Shown here: in pieces, positions 25,209 through 34,772 of the stretch
How the letters are laid out: every line of letters starts with the position of its first letter
Position numbering within the stretch: the first letter of the stretch is position 1
DNA from: JALJPB01 sp963933115
Lineage (GTDB): Bacteria; Pseudomonadota; Gammaproteobacteria; Enterobacterales; Alteromonadaceae
NCBI GenBank assembly: GCA_963933115.1
Contig: CAWVSL010000014.1
Span: forward strand, 1 to 60,393
Direction: 5' to 3'
DNA: 60,393 bases
Made by a program: the position numbers and the translations under genes
Notes under the pieces: generated by a model
What the model was told of the DNA's origin: nothing
The model's database searches: none
What the model saw: the letters and a program-made list of their open reading frames with translations, nothing else

Positions 25209-26324
25209 TTAAGGTAAATGCTTTGAGGCTAAGTAATCATGTGATTGCATTTCTTGTAAACGAGACAAACAACGCTTAAATTCAAATGTTAGTCGCCCAC
25301 CACTGTATAACTCTTCTAGCGGTACTTCGGCAGATATAATTAATTTCACGTTTCGCTCATAAAACTCATCAACAAGGGCGATAAAACGGCGAGTAGAATC
25401 ATCTGTTTCGCTACCCATTTGAGTAACATTAGACAGTAACACCGTGTGATATAGGCGACTAACTTCCATATAATCACTTTGACTACGTGCAGTTTCACAC
25501 AATACGCTAAAGTTAAAATGCACTACGCCATCTGATACTTCTACCGTGGGCAATTGACGATTGTTTATTTCAATTTCACTATTTTTATCACCCTGCTCTG
25601 TCGATAAGCAATTAAAATATTCTTTAAGATTTTCATCTGCTTTAGCATCTAGAGGGTAATGATAAATTTCAGCCTGTTCCAACATCCTCAAACGATAATC
25701 AACACCGCTATCGACATTAATAATTACAGTATGTTCATTTATTAATTTTATCGCAGGTAAAAATCGTTCTCGTTGAAGACCATTACGATAAAGTTCATTG
25801 GGAATAATATTAGAGGTCGCAACTAAAATAACATTGTGCGCGAAAAGCTCCTCAAATAAAGTCCCTAAAATCATAGCATCAGTAATATCAGATACAAAAA
25901 ACTCATCAAAACAAATAATACAGCTTTCTTGCGCAAAGCGTTTGGCAATAATCTTAAGCGGATCTGACTGTCCGGTTAAGTTTTTTAATTCTTGATGTAC
26001 TCTATGCATGAACCGGTGAAAATGTACGCGAGACTTATTTTCAAAGGGTAAACAGTCAAAAAACGTATCAACTAAGTAAGTTTTTCCACGCCCTACACCG
26101 CCCCAAAAATACAGGCCTTTAATGGATTTCACTTCAGGTTTGGCATAAACTTTTTTCCAACGGTTTAGTACTTTTTTAAAACCTGAAACTGCGACAGGTT
26201 TATTCTCTAAATCTTCATAAAGTCTTTGCAGTTGTTTAACCGCATTTTCTTGAGCAGCATCGTAGTAAAAATCTTCACGTTTTAAATCTAGGTTGTATTG
26301 CTGAAGTGGAGAAAGTTTAATCAT
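25209..26324 (-). CDS. zapE: Cell division protein ZapE (AFG1-like ATPase)
   Basis: 371 residues. The ATG at 26324 (MIKLSPLQQYNLDLK) is preferred over a GTG six codons upstream because it gives the usual N-terminus. Walker A is GGVGRGKTYLVD (about 70-81), Walker B is CIICFDEFFVSD, followed by the AFG1 signature and ATSNIIPNELYRNGLQRERFLPAI. ZapE is an FtsZ-linked ATPase needed at the division ring under stress in E. coli. It is divergent from zapG and next to rplM-rpsI, as in many relatives. Confidence 0.93.
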   Translation of the reverse strand: MIKLSPLQQYNLDLKREDFYYDAAQENAVKQLQRLYEDLENKPVAVSGFKKVLNRWKKVYAKPEVKSIKGLYFWGGVGRGKTYLVDTFFDCLPFENKSRVHFHRFMHRVHQELKNLTGQSDPLKIIAKRFAQESCIICFDEFFVSDITDAMILGTLFEELFAHNVILVATSNIIPNELYRNGLQRERFLPAIKLINEHTVIINVDSGVDYRLRMLEQAEIYHYPLDAKADENLKEYFNCLSTEQGDKNSEIEINNRQLPTVEVSDGVVHFNFSVLCETARSQSDYMEVSRLYHTVLLSNVTQMGSETDDSTRRFIALVDEFYERNVKLIISAEVPLEELYSGGRLTFEFKRCLSRLQEMQSHDYLASKHLP

Positions 26325-26519
26325 TTTATAACCATTTTTCACAAAAAATTTAAAAATTGATAATTTTTATCAATATGTATGGATAGTTTTGTATAAAGTA
26401 CCCAAGGCGCGCTATATTATAACAATCGATAGTATTAATGTGCACTTATCAAAAAAAAGCACAATAAAATTCGATTTTGGTTTCATCAAAAATAGTCTGT
26501 AAATAAAGGATATTAAAAT

Positions 26520-26972
26520 ATGAGTGTTATAATTGGAATAATTGTTTTTATCGTCGGTGGTCTAACTGGCTTTCTTGCTAATCGTTATTTGTCTTCATCT
26601 AATCAAGAACAACAAAAACTTGCCGAACAAGCAACTCAAAGTGAGTCCGCATTGGTTCAATATAAGTTAGATGTTGCCCAACATTTAGATAGTTCTACAA
26701 AGTTACTTGAGCAAATGAACACCACTTGTAAATCGGCAATGCAACAGATGGAACATAGCACCAAATTATTACAGCAAGCAACACCTGCACCTGACAGCAT
26801 ACCTTTTTTCTCAAGAGAGACCCAAGAACAATTAGCTGAGACGGTTAACCTGCGTCATGATAAACGGAATAAAAAATCAAAGGAGGTGATTACCGAAGCA
26901 CCTCTTGATTATTCAGGCAATCCCAGCGGTTTGTTTGATGACTCGAAACAAAGTGTTACAAATACTGGCTAA
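26520..26972 (+). CDS. zapG: ZapG/YhcB family inner-membrane protein (DUF1043)
   Basis: 150 residues. One N-terminal membrane helix (SVIIGIIVFIVGGLTGFLANRYL) is followed by a coiled coil rich in Gln, Glu and Leu (about 28-85) and a flexible polar tail. The family member YhcB/ZapG of E. coli links envelope growth and division. AAGGA precedes the ATG. It heads the zapG-degQ-degS stretch. Confidence 0.9.
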   Translation: MSVIIGIIVFIVGGLTGFLANRYLSSSNQEQQKLAEQATQSESALVQYKLDVAQHLDSSTKLLEQMNTTCKSAMQQMEHSTKLLQQATPAPDSIPFFSRETQEQLAETVNLRHDKRNKKSKEVITEAPLDYSGNPSGLFDDSKQSVTNTG

Positions 26973-27046
26973 CCTTGACTGAACTAACAGGCTCATAACC
27001 GAGTCTGTTAACCTGTAATACTTTCTTTTAAGGAGTTATCTTAAGT

Positions 27047-28402
27047 ATGAACAAGTTATCTGTTTTAATTAGCACCGCATTAATCTCAAGTAGCATCACC
27101 ATTGTCAGCTTACCTAGTTATGCTGCTATTCCTTTGTCTATTGCTGGACAAACACTTCCCAGCTTAGCCCCTATGCTTGAAAAATCCACGCCTGCAGTGG
27201 TACTTATTTCAGTCAAAGGCACTCATGAAGTTAAACAACAAGCACCTGATTCATTTAAGTTTTTCTTTGGTGATCCACGTCGTGAACCTTCAAAAGGGCG
27301 GCAATTTAGAGGTTTAGGCTCCGGTGTCATTATTAATGCTAAAGAGGGTTATCTGGTCACCAATAATCATGTGGTTGCTGAAGCCGATGAGATATTGATC
27401 ACACTCAAAGATGGTCGACAATTAACAGCAAAAAAAATTGGTGCTGATGAAGCTAGTGATATTGCCTTATTACAAATTGAAGCCGAAGATTTAATTGAAA
27501 TGAAATTCTCTGATTCTGACAACTTACGTGTTGGTGATTTCGCTGTCGCAATTGGTAGTCCCTTTGGACTTGGACAAACTGTGACTTCGGGTATAGTAAG
27601 TGCTTTAGGACGGAGTGGACTTAATATTGAAAATTACGAAGATTTTATACAAACGGATGCAGCAATAAATAGTGGTAACTCTGGTGGTGCCTTAGTTAAT
27701 TTACGTGGTGAGTTAATCGGTATTAATACTGCTATTGTTGGACCAAACGGTGGCAATGTTGGTATTGGCTTTGCCATACCAAGTAACATGGTTCAAAATC
27801 TGGTCACCCAGATTATTGAGTTTGGTGAAGTACGTCGTGGTGTATTAGGCGTTTCTGGTAGAAGTGTCAATAGTGATATTGCAGAAGCAATGGAGTTAAG
27901 TACCATTCAAGGTGGTTTTATCGAGCAAGTAACACCTGATTCTGCCGCAAGCCAGGCGGGCATTAAAGCTGGAGATGTTATAACCCATGTCGACGGAAAA
28001 AGTATTCGATCTTTTAGTGAGTTGCGTGGGAAAATTGGTTCAATTGGCGCAGGAAAAGTAGTTAAGCTTACAGTCGTTAGAGGTAATGATAAGCCAATCA
28101 TTTATTCAGTAACACTCAAACGTGCAGACAATACCAATATCTCGGCAGCTAATATTCATCCTATGCTACAAGGTAGTAAACTTGAAAACAGTACCCAAGG
28201 ACCAGGTGTCATAGTCTCAAGTGTTGCGCCTAATAGCCCTGCGTTATTTATTGGATTAAAGCCTGATGATATTATTATTGGAATTAATCGTAGAGGAATC
28301 AAAAATTTAGCTGAGCTAAGGAAAACATTGAAAGAGCAAACAGGTGTTTTTGCCCTAAATATTGTGCGTGGAAACCGTAATTTATATTTGATGGTTCGCT
28401 AA
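27047..28402 (+). CDS. degQ: Periplasmic serine endoprotease DegQ/DegP family
   Basis: 451 residues with a signal peptide (1-26, ending YAA). Trypsin-like protease domain (about 40-255) with catalytic His108 (TNNHVV), Asp138 (SDIALL) and Ser212 (NSGNSGGAL). Two PDZ domains follow (about 258-350 and 370-450). DegQ/DegP degrade or chaperone misfolded envelope proteins. The length and short LA loop (about 20 residues around residue 80) and the gene order before degS favour DegQ over DegP. AAGGAG lies upstream of the start. Confidence 0.94.
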   Translation: MNKLSVLISTALISSSITIVSLPSYAAIPLSIAGQTLPSLAPMLEKSTPAVVLISVKGTHEVKQQAPDSFKFFFGDPRREPSKGRQFRGLGSGVIINAKEGYLVTNNHVVAEADEILITLKDGRQLTAKKIGADEASDIALLQIEAEDLIEMKFSDSDNLRVGDFAVAIGSPFGLGQTVTSGIVSALGRSGLNIENYEDFIQTDAAINSGNSGGALVNLRGELIGINTAIVGPNGGNVGIGFAIPSNMVQNLVTQIIEFGEVRRGVLGVSGRSVNSDIAEAMELSTIQGGFIEQVTPDSAASQAGIKAGDVITHVDGKSIRSFSELRGKIGSIGAGKVVKLTVVRGNDKPIIYSVTLKRADNTNISAANIHPMLQGSKLENSTQGPGVIVSSVAPNSPALFIGLKPDDIIIGINRRGIKNLAELRKTLKEQTGVFALNIVRGNRNLYLMVR

Positions 28403-28425
28403 TATTCTAATAATGATTCAATAAC

Positions 28426-28450
28426 AAAAGGCTCTTTGAGCCTTTTTTAT
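28426..28450 (+). terminator. Rho-independent terminator of degQ
   Basis: AAAAGGCTC / GAGCCTTTT with loop TTT, followed by further T, about 24 bp after the degQ stop. It separates degQ from degS. Confidence 0.88.
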
Positions 28451-28522
28451 TTTCAATGTGAGCAAAGCTGTATTTTGTGTTATTGTTAAACAATATTAAC
28501 AATAATAAAATGACTAAAGACC

Positions 28523-29608
28523 TTGGAATCTAGCCCAGTAAAATCGACACTAAACTATATTATCTCATTATTTAAATATGTTATTACAGCTATTGGTTAT
28601 GGTGTGATATTTGCGGTAGCATTATTACTTATAGTACCAGATATTAATAATAACAGATCCCTACTATCCCTATTTCAATCAACTCCACAACATAAGCAGC
28701 AACCCATTTCATATGCAAAAGCTGTAAGTATTGCCGGGCCTGCTGTTGTAAATATTTACTCAACTGAATTACAACGTCCTCCTGTTTATGGGCGAAAGTC
28801 AGTTAAGTCATCACGATTGGGCTCTGGTGTTATTATGGACTCACTTGGTTATATAGTAACTAATTATCACGTTGTGCATAATACTGACTTAATAAAGGTG
28901 GTATTACAAAGTGGTAAAATTTATTCAGCTGAATTAATAGGTTTTGATGTTTATACTGACCTTGCTGTATTAAAAGTGGATGCGATCAACTTACCCGTAA
29001 TTCCGCAGCGCACCGATCTAACCTCCTTGCCTGGAGATGTGGTACTAGCCATTGGTAACCCATTAAATTTAGGACAAACTGTAACTCAGGGCATAATCAG
29101 TGCAACGGGTCGTACTGGATTAAGTAATACGAGTTACTTGGATTTTCTTCAAATGGATGCTGCTATTAACGATGGTAATTCTGGTGGTGCTTTAATTAAT
29201 ACTCATGGTGAGTTAGTTGGTATTAATTCGAGACAAGTCACAGACGACAAATTAAATATTCAAGGGATATTTTTAGCGGTTCCTTATCAATTAGCCGCAA
29301 AAATCATGCAAAAAATAATTGCTAATGGACGGGTTGTTCGAGGCTGGTTAGGGATAGAGGCAGATACCCTGCATGCAAGTATAAAAGGCTTTATTATTAA
29401 TTCAATTGCCCCTGATAGCCCAGCAGAAAAAGCGGGGCTGTTAAAAGGTGACCTTATTTATCAGATTGGCGAGCATACAATTATCAGCATTAGCCAAGCA
29501 TTAGATCTAGTGGCAGAGACGGTACCAAATACAACCTTAGTTTTTAAAATCTATCGAAAGAAAGAGCCACTTGATATCCCCGTAACTATTATTGAAATGA
29601 AAAAGTAA
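28523..29608 (+). CDS. degS: Site-1 protease DegS, regulator of sigma-E
   Basis: 361 residues. A single membrane anchor (YVITAIGYGVIFAVALLLIVP, about 16-36) is followed by a periplasmic protease domain with His116 (TNYHVV), Asp146 (TDLAVL) and Ser220 (NDGNSGGAL), and one PDZ domain (about 260-355). DegS senses outer-membrane-protein C-termini and cuts RseA to release sigma-E. The start is TTG, because no in-frame ATG exists before the membrane anchor; no good ribosome site is visible. The sigma-E genes are not in this window. Confidence 0.93.
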   Translation: MESSPVKSTLNYIISLFKYVITAIGYGVIFAVALLLIVPDINNNRSLLSLFQSTPQHKQQPISYAKAVSIAGPAVVNIYSTELQRPPVYGRKSVKSSRLGSGVIMDSLGYIVTNYHVVHNTDLIKVVLQSGKIYSAELIGFDVYTDLAVLKVDAINLPVIPQRTDLTSLPGDVVLAIGNPLNLGQTVTQGIISATGRTGLSNTSYLDFLQMDAAINDGNSGGALINTHGELVGINSRQVTDDKLNIQGIFLAVPYQLAAKIMQKIIANGRVVRGWLGIEADTLHASIKGFIINSIAPDSPAEKAGLLKGDLIYQIGEHTIISISQALDLVAETVPNTTLVFKIYRKKEPLDIPVTIIEMKK

Positions 29609-29637
29609 TCTATCTAACGATATAGTGCTTTTTATCA

Positions 29638-29678
29638 ATCAACACCCCTAAATATTGAAGATATTTAGGGGTGTTGAT
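29638..29678. terminator. Long hairpin between convergent degS and murA
   Basis: An 18-bp perfect inverted repeat: ATCAACACCCCTAAATAT (29638-29655), loop TGAAG, and its exact reverse complement (29661-29678). It lies 30 bp after degS and 24 bp after murA (reading on the minus strand), so it can end transcripts from both sides. Neither flank has a strong T-run, so it may also protect the 3' ends. Confidence 0.7.
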
Positions 29679-29701
29679 ATTTCAATAACCCGCAATAGTT
29701 A

Positions 29702-30961
29702 TTACATTTTAATACGAGTAATATTACCACCAAGTGCTTGGAGCTTATCTTCTATATGTAAATAACCACGGTCAATGTGGTAAATACGATCAACTTGTGT
29801 TTCCGTTGTTGCCACTAAGCCAGCGATGACTAAACTTGCTGATGCACGTAAATCCGTCGCCATTACTTGGGCACCATTTAATCGCTCAACACCTCTGATT
29901 GTCGCTGTATTACCCTCTAATGAAATATCCGCACCCATACGTTGTAATTCAGGTACATGCATAAAGCGGTTTTCAAAGATGGTCTCAGTAACAGTTGCTC
30001 TCCCTTGAGCTAGCACATTTAAAGTGACAAATTGTGCTTGCATATCAGTAGGAAAACCAGGATGAGGTGCTGTATCAATATTCACTGATTTTGTAGGCTG
30101 ATTCATTTTCAACTCAATCCAATCATCGCCTGTAGTAATCTGAGCGCCAGCTTCTTGCAATTTACTTAATACAGTTACTAATGCCGAGGGATCAGTATTC
30201 AAACACTTGATATGCCCTTGGGTTACTACTGCCGCCACTAAGAATGTACCTGTTTCAATACGGTCAGGCATAACGCTGTAAGATGAACCTCTCAAGCTTT
30301 TTACACCTTCAATGACAAGTGTCTCGGTACCTGCACCTGATATTTTAGCTCCCATTGAAATAAGACAATTAGCAAGGTCAACAATTTCTGGTTCGCGGGC
30401 AGCATTTTCAATAATGGTAGTACCTTGTGCCAACGCTGCAGCCATCAATAAGTTTTCAGTGCCGGTCACACTCACCATATCCATTTGAATGGTAGCACCA
30501 GATAAACGGCCATTGTTCTTCGCGTTTATATAGCCGTTTTCAACATCAACATCAGCACCCATTAATTTTAATCCATGGATATGCAAATTTACTGGTCTAG
30601 CTCCAATGGCACAGCCACCAGGTAATGAAACTTCTGCATGGCCAAACCTAGCAAGCAATGGACCTAAAACTAATATAGAAGCGCGCATAGTTTTCACTAG
30701 ATCATAAGAGGCCTTACAGTGTTCAATAACACTGGCATCGATCTGTAAACTATCTGCTGATAACCACTTAACTTTAGCGCCTAATTGAGTCAATAATTTA
30801 ACTGTCGTTAAAATGTCATTGAGCTTAGGGACATTGTGAAATATAACGGGGGTTTCAGATAATAATGCAGACATTAAAATGGGCAATGCCGCATTTTTAG
30901 CACCAGAAATAGTGACCTCACCGCGTAGTGGATTACCACCAATTATTTTAAATGCATCCAA
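29702..30961 (-). CDS. murA: UDP-N-acetylglucosamine 1-carboxyvinyltransferase MurA
   Basis: 419 residues, full length. First committed step of peptidoglycan synthesis: transfer of enolpyruvate from phosphoenolpyruvate to UDP-GlcNAc. The catalytic Cys is Cys117 in PGGCAIGARPVNLH (fosfomycin target; Cys, not Asp). GAKNAALPIL at the N-terminus holds the conserved Lys22 and Asn23. Last gene of mlaFEDCB-ibaG-murA. Confidence 0.98.
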   Translation of the reverse strand: MDAFKIIGGNPLRGEVTISGAKNAALPILMSALLSETPVIFHNVPKLNDILTTVKLLTQLGAKVKWLSADSLQIDASVIEHCKASYDLVKTMRASILVLGPLLARFGHAEVSLPGGCAIGARPVNLHIHGLKLMGADVDVENGYINAKNNGRLSGATIQMDMVSVTGTENLLMAAALAQGTTIIENAAREPEIVDLANCLISMGAKISGAGTETLVIEGVKSLRGSSYSVMPDRIETGTFLVAAVVTQGHIKCLNTDPSALVTVLSKLQEAGAQITTGDDWIELKMNQPTKSVNIDTAPHPGFPTDMQAQFVTLNVLAQGRATVTETIFENRFMHVPELQRMGADISLEGNTATIRGVERLNGAQVMATDLRASASLVIAGLVATTETQVDRIYHIDRGYLHIEDKLQALGGNITRIKM

Positions 30962-31012
30962 AATGAATTACTTATAGGTTAATGTGAAAATTGAAATAAA
31001 AATTTATTGTTT

Positions 31013-31270
31013 TTATAAAGGAAGGTTAAACATTTTGTCACGTTGCCATTGCTCTGTAGTAAATGTTTTTATACTAATGGCATGAATAGCACCACCATTA
31101 ATAATTTCAGCAAGTGGCGTTGAAATGACTTGTTGTTTTTTTACTCGACTTAACTCGCCAAAAACATCAGCGACGGCAATAATTTTACACTGTGAACCAT
31201 CGAATGCCACATGTAATTCATCAAGTTTAATTGCGTTATTAATTAATTTTTCAATATCTGAAACGTCCAA
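31013..31270 (-). CDS. ibaG: BolA-family protein IbaG (YrbA)
   Basis: 85 residues, one BolA domain. The shape is that of IbaG: MDVSDIEKLINNAI start, VAFDGSQCKIIAV, and GGAIHAISIKTFTTEQW with the conserved His that takes part in cluster binding with monothiol glutaredoxin. IbaG affects acid resistance and iron-sulfur supply in relatives. It is 10 bp after mlaB and 51 bp before murA, the standard place. Confidence 0.93.
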   Translation of the reverse strand: MDVSDIEKLINNAIKLDELHVAFDGSQCKIIAVADVFGELSRVKKQQVISTPLAEIINGGAIHAISIKTFTTEQWQRDKMFNLPL

Positions 31271-31279
31271 GATTTTCTC

Positions 31280-31585
31280 CTAAGAAGATGGGTGTACAGG
31301 TAAAAATTTATCAACTGAACTCAAAGCAGACAATTTAATTAGGCTCGATGGTAAATGTCTGAAGCATAGTTGACAAGCATTAGCTTGTGCTAATTGTATT
31401 TGACTAAGTAGCCAAGCAAGGCCTGCGGTATCAACTCTATCTACCGCAGCCAAATTAATTATCGCACTTTTCTGTTTTAAAAAATTTTTCAATTGTTGAG
31501 TTGATATTTCATCTACTGTTTGACGGACTAAATCCCCAGACAAAGTGGCAATCTCATTAGTAATAGTGAGTGATATCCTGTTCAC
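31280..31585 (-). CDS. mlaB: Phospholipid transport system STAS protein MlaB
   Basis: 101 residues, single STAS domain. It binds the ATPase MlaF and keeps the MlaFEDB complex stable and active. The conserved INLAAVDRVDTAGLAWLLSQI contains the Thr/Asp pair of the STAS loop. The start is GTG, three bases after mlaC. Low sequence conservation is normal for this small subunit; the context decides the name. Confidence 0.9.
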   Translation of the reverse strand: MNRISLTITNEIATLSGDLVRQTVDEISTQQLKNFLKQKSAIINLAAVDRVDTAGLAWLLSQIQLAQANACQLCFRHLPSSLIKLSALSSVDKFLPVHPSS

Positions 31586-31588
31586 GCG

Positions 31589-32320
31589 TTATCCTTCTGA
31601 TGTTTTGAAAACAATATCACGTTGGCTTTTCTCTTTAAGTAATTCTGTCACATGCGGCAGACCTTTTTGTCTAATAACGCCACCAAGCTCAGCTTGTTTA
31701 CTATCAAGTAAACTAACACCCTCGGCCACCATATCAAAGGCTTTCCATTCGTTAGTTTTTCTATTTTTTCTAACTTTAAACGCAATATCAATATCATCAC
31801 GATTTGGCATAATAACACGGGTGTTAACGGCAACGATATTCTTGTCTTTTAAGCTTTGTTCTGGAAAAAACTCTACCTCTTGATTATCGTATAAAGTAAA
31901 AACCTGCGCATAAGAGCTGATTAAATAATCACGAAATACCGAAACAAAAGCATCACGTTCTTCTTTCGATGTATTCTTTAATTGAACACCAATAACTTTA
32001 TAGGCAGAGTACTTATAATTTATATACGGCATAAGTTCTTCGCGGACAATATCTTTTAATATATTCGGATCCGCTTTAATTTTACTACTTTCATTAGCAA
32101 AACGTTTAAAAGTTAATGTGGCAACACTTTCTATCATCAAATAAGGATTTTTTTTATCCACTTTTATTAACGAATTATTGACCAGATTCTCTTTTATATC
32201 TTGAGATGAATCTGTTCTCTGTGAAGAGGAATTCGTGGCCTCCATAGCAACAACATTAACACTAAACATCATCACTAAAATAAGGGGTAGCTGCTGATTA
32301 ATTGATAAAAAACTGTTCAT
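31589..32320 (-). CDS. mlaC: Periplasmic phospholipid-binding protein MlaC
   Basis: 243 residues from the ATG at 32320, which has GAGGAG 5 bases upstream; an in-frame GTG at 32332 is less likely. Signal peptide about 1-25 (SINQQLPLILVMMFSVNVVA). The MlaC domain spans about 60-230 (PYLMIESVATLTFKR, YKVIGVQLKNTSKEERDAFVSVFRDYLISSYA, WKAFDMVAEGVSLLDSKQAELG). It ferries phospholipid between the outer-membrane MlaA and the inner-membrane MlaFEDB. Confidence 0.94.
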   Translation of the reverse strand: MNSFLSINQQLPLILVMMFSVNVVAMEATNSSSQRTDSSQDIKENLVNNSLIKVDKKNPYLMIESVATLTFKRFANESSKIKADPNILKDIVREELMPYINYKYSAYKVIGVQLKNTSKEERDAFVSVFRDYLISSYAQVFTLYDNQEVEFFPEQSLKDKNIVAVNTRVIMPNRDDIDIAFKVRKNRKTNEWKAFDMVAEGVSLLDSKQAELGGVIRQKGLPHVTELLKEKSQRDIVFKTSEG

Positions 32321-32334
32321 ATTACTCCTCACTG

Positions 32335-32802
32335 TTAATCACTTCCTTGGCTAAATAAAAACTGACCTATTAACTCTTCTAAAACAAGCGCAGGTTTTGT
32401 ATCTTCAATAAAATCACCAGGCATTAGTATTCTAAGAGAGTCATCTATAAATCCGGGCTGCAGCCCCAGATATTGTTCACCAAGTAAGCCAGCAGTTAAT
32501 ATTGCAATAGAAGTGGCCTCTGAAAAGCCGCGATATTGAGTATATATATCAAGTGTAACGACAGCAGTAAAATCATCTTTATCCAAAGAAATTTCACTAA
32601 CACGGCCAATGACAACTCCACTAACTTTAATCGGTGACCGCACTTTCAAACCACCAATATTATCAAACTTAGCTTTTAAAATATAAGTGTCACCACTGCC
32701 TGCAATTCCTGTGTTTGCCACTTTTAAAGACAACATTAATAATGCGGCAATACCAAGAGCAACAAACAAGCCCACCATTAATTCAATTTTTTTAGATACC
32801 AT
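32335..32802 (-). CDS. mlaD: Phospholipid transport MCE protein MlaD
   Basis: 155 residues. One N-terminal membrane helix (ELMVGLFVALGIAALLMLSLKVA) anchors a single periplasmic MCE domain (about 38-120: AKFDNIGGLKVRSPIKVSGVVIGRV...GLLGEQYLGLQPG). MlaD forms a hexameric ring over MlaE through which lipids pass. It lies between mlaE and mlaC with small gaps. Confidence 0.95.
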   Translation of the reverse strand: MVSKKIELMVGLFVALGIAALLMLSLKVANTGIAGSGDTYILKAKFDNIGGLKVRSPIKVSGVVIGRVSEISLDKDDFTAVVTLDIYTQYRGFSEATSIAILTAGLLGEQYLGLQPGFIDDSLRILMPGDFIEDTKPALVLEELIGQFLFSQGSD

Positions 32803-32827
32803 TTATTCCACCAAACCTTTATATAAA

Positions 32828-33616
32828 TTAACGTGCAAACATCAACGCTGTTAAAATGAAATCCAAACCTAATACTAATAGGGAGGACTGCACTACAGTT
32901 GCTGTTGTTGCTCGACTGATACCCTCTGATGTTGGATTGCAATCATAGCCTTTATAAACGGCAATCCAAGTGATAACAAAAGCAAAAACTATACTTTTAA
33001 TGATACCATTTAAAATATCTTTATTAAAATCTACTTGATCTTGCATTACTGACCAAAAAGTTCCTGAGTCCACCCCTAGCCAATCAACACCGACTAAATG
33101 TGCTCCTAATATACCCACCATAGAAAATATAGCCGCAAGAAGAGGCAAACTAATAAAACCCGCCCAAAATCTAGGGGCAATAATTCTTCTTAAGGGATCG
33201 ATTGCCATCATTTCTAAACTTGATAACTGCTCTGTTGCTTTCATTAAACCAATTTCTGCTGTTAACGCAGAGCCTGCTCGGCCAGCAAACAAGAGGGCGG
33301 CAACGACAGGACCCAACTCTCTTAATAATGACAATGCGACCATAGGGCCCAAACTTGCTTCAGCACCATAACCTACGAGTATAGTGTAACCTTGCAAAGC
33401 TAAGACCATACCAATGAAGGTACCTGAAACCACAATAATAATTAATGATAACCAACCAACGGCATACAATTGATTAATTAATAAAGGTAAGCCTTTTTTA
33501 GGACTTGGCCAATGGACAATTGCAGAGACCAATAAAACAACCGCACGCCCTAATCCAGCTATTGTGGTTAGAGTCTGTTTACCTAATGCACTTAATCGAG
33601 AAATAATAAACTGCAT
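32828..33616 (-). CDS. mlaE: Phospholipid ABC transporter permease MlaE
   Basis: 262 residues, about five to six membrane segments, the MlaE/YrbE permease fold. Typical family stretches include GTFIGMVLALQGYTILVGYGAE and LVAALLFAGRAGSALTAEIGLMKATEQLSSLEMMAIDPLRRIIAPRFWA. It forms the inner-membrane channel with MlaF, MlaB and MlaD. The start overlaps the mlaF stop by one base. Confidence 0.96.
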   Translation of the reverse strand: MQFIISRLSALGKQTLTTIAGLGRAVVLLVSAIVHWPSPKKGLPLLINQLYAVGWLSLIIIVVSGTFIGMVLALQGYTILVGYGAEASLGPMVALSLLRELGPVVAALLFAGRAGSALTAEIGLMKATEQLSSLEMMAIDPLRRIIAPRFWAGFISLPLLAAIFSMVGILGAHLVGVDWLGVDSGTFWSVMQDQVDFNKDILNGIIKSIVFAFVITWIAVYKGYDCNPTSEGISRATTATVVQSSLLVLGLDFILTALMFAR

Positions 33617-34431
33617 TATTTAATCTTTCCTTGTAAATTACCCATAAGTTCATCTCTGTAATCAGGAGCATCAAAATGAAAAGGTACTGGGCCATCAGAC
33701 TCACCTTTAACAAACTGTCTAACTAAGGGTGACTTATCGAGAAGGATTTGTTCAGGTGTCCCATGACCAATGATTTTTTGCTCTGCAATAATATAAATAT
33801 AATCAGCAATACTCATTACCTCCGCCACATCATGAGAGACAACTAAAGAGGTCAAGCCTAATGCATCGTTTAGAGCGCGAATTAAACGTACTATAACTCC
33901 CATTGAAATCGGATCTTGGCCAGCAAAAGGCTCATCATATAAAATCAATTCGGGATCAAGTGCGATAGCACGAGCTAATGCGACTCTTCGAGCCATACCG
34001 CCAGAGAGTTCAGCAGGGAATAAATTGCGAGCGCCACGTAAACCAACAGCCTCAAGTTTCATTAGTACTATTTTTTCAATTATTTGTTCTGATAACTCAC
34101 TATGTTCTCTTATTGGAAAAGCGATATTATCAAACACCGACATTTCAGTAAATAACGCACCACTTTGAAATAACATACTCATACGTTTACGAACTTGATA
34201 TAGCGCTTTTCGAGAAAGTGTTGGAATATCCTGGCCATCAAAAAGTATTTGACCCTTCTCTGGTTTTAATTGGCCACCAATTAGACGAAGAAGCGTAGTT
34301 TTACCAATACCACTGGGGCCCATAATAGCGGTAACTTTACCTTTTGGGATCGACAAACTGATGTCATTGTAAATGACACGTTCATCACGCTTAAAAGTGA
34401 TATTTTTTATATCAACTAAGATTTCAGACAT
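33616..34431 (-). CDS. mlaF: Phospholipid ABC transporter ATP-binding protein MlaF
   Basis: 271 residues. ATPase with Walker A GPSGIGKTTLL (about 38-48), signature ELSGGMARRVALARAI, Walker B PELILYDEPFAGQDP and switch His (VVSHD). First gene of the mla-ibaG-murA operon, divergent from yrbG. The C-terminal tail ends NLQGKIK. Confidence 0.96.
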   Translation of the reverse strand: MSEILVDIKNITFKRDERVIYNDISLSIPKGKVTAIMGPSGIGKTTLLRLIGGQLKPEKGQILFDGQDIPTLSRKALYQVRKRMSMLFQSGALFTEMSVFDNIAFPIREHSELSEQIIEKIVLMKLEAVGLRGARNLFPAELSGGMARRVALARAIALDPELILYDEPFAGQDPISMGVIVRLIRALNDALGLTSLVVSHDVAEVMSIADYIYIIAEQKIIGHGTPEQILLDKSPLVRQFVKGESDGPVPFHFDAPDYRDELMGNLQGKIK

Positions 34432-34772
34432 ATTTTCTTAATGTGAGTATCATTGATAGCCTATCGGTATTTTCAATATTAATTCCCAATTCCAAGCAAT
34501 TTTAACCTAGCCAATAAAATTGTTCATTAAAAATCATCAATAAAAAAGATATTATAATAGCTAAAATCATAATCTGTTATGACTAAATGTAAAAAAAATG
34601 TAACATTGCAAGTAAATGCCTAGATTTAAACCAATAATTAATTTTTTTACTGTCTTTGGTGAATATTGCTTTTGTTTTACTCGACAAGGAGCGACAATTT
34701 AAGATTAGTATCGATGTTAAAATATTTTCTGTATTTATCCTGTCATCATTGATATAAATTTTGGAGTTATTA
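34432..34772. other. Divergent promoter region between mlaF and yrbG
   Basis: About 340 bp, AT-rich, no credible gene. It holds the promoters of the two large divergent envelope operons. A GGAG six bases before ATG 34773 is the yrbG ribosome site. No regulator box can be named from the sequence. Confidence 0.5.
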
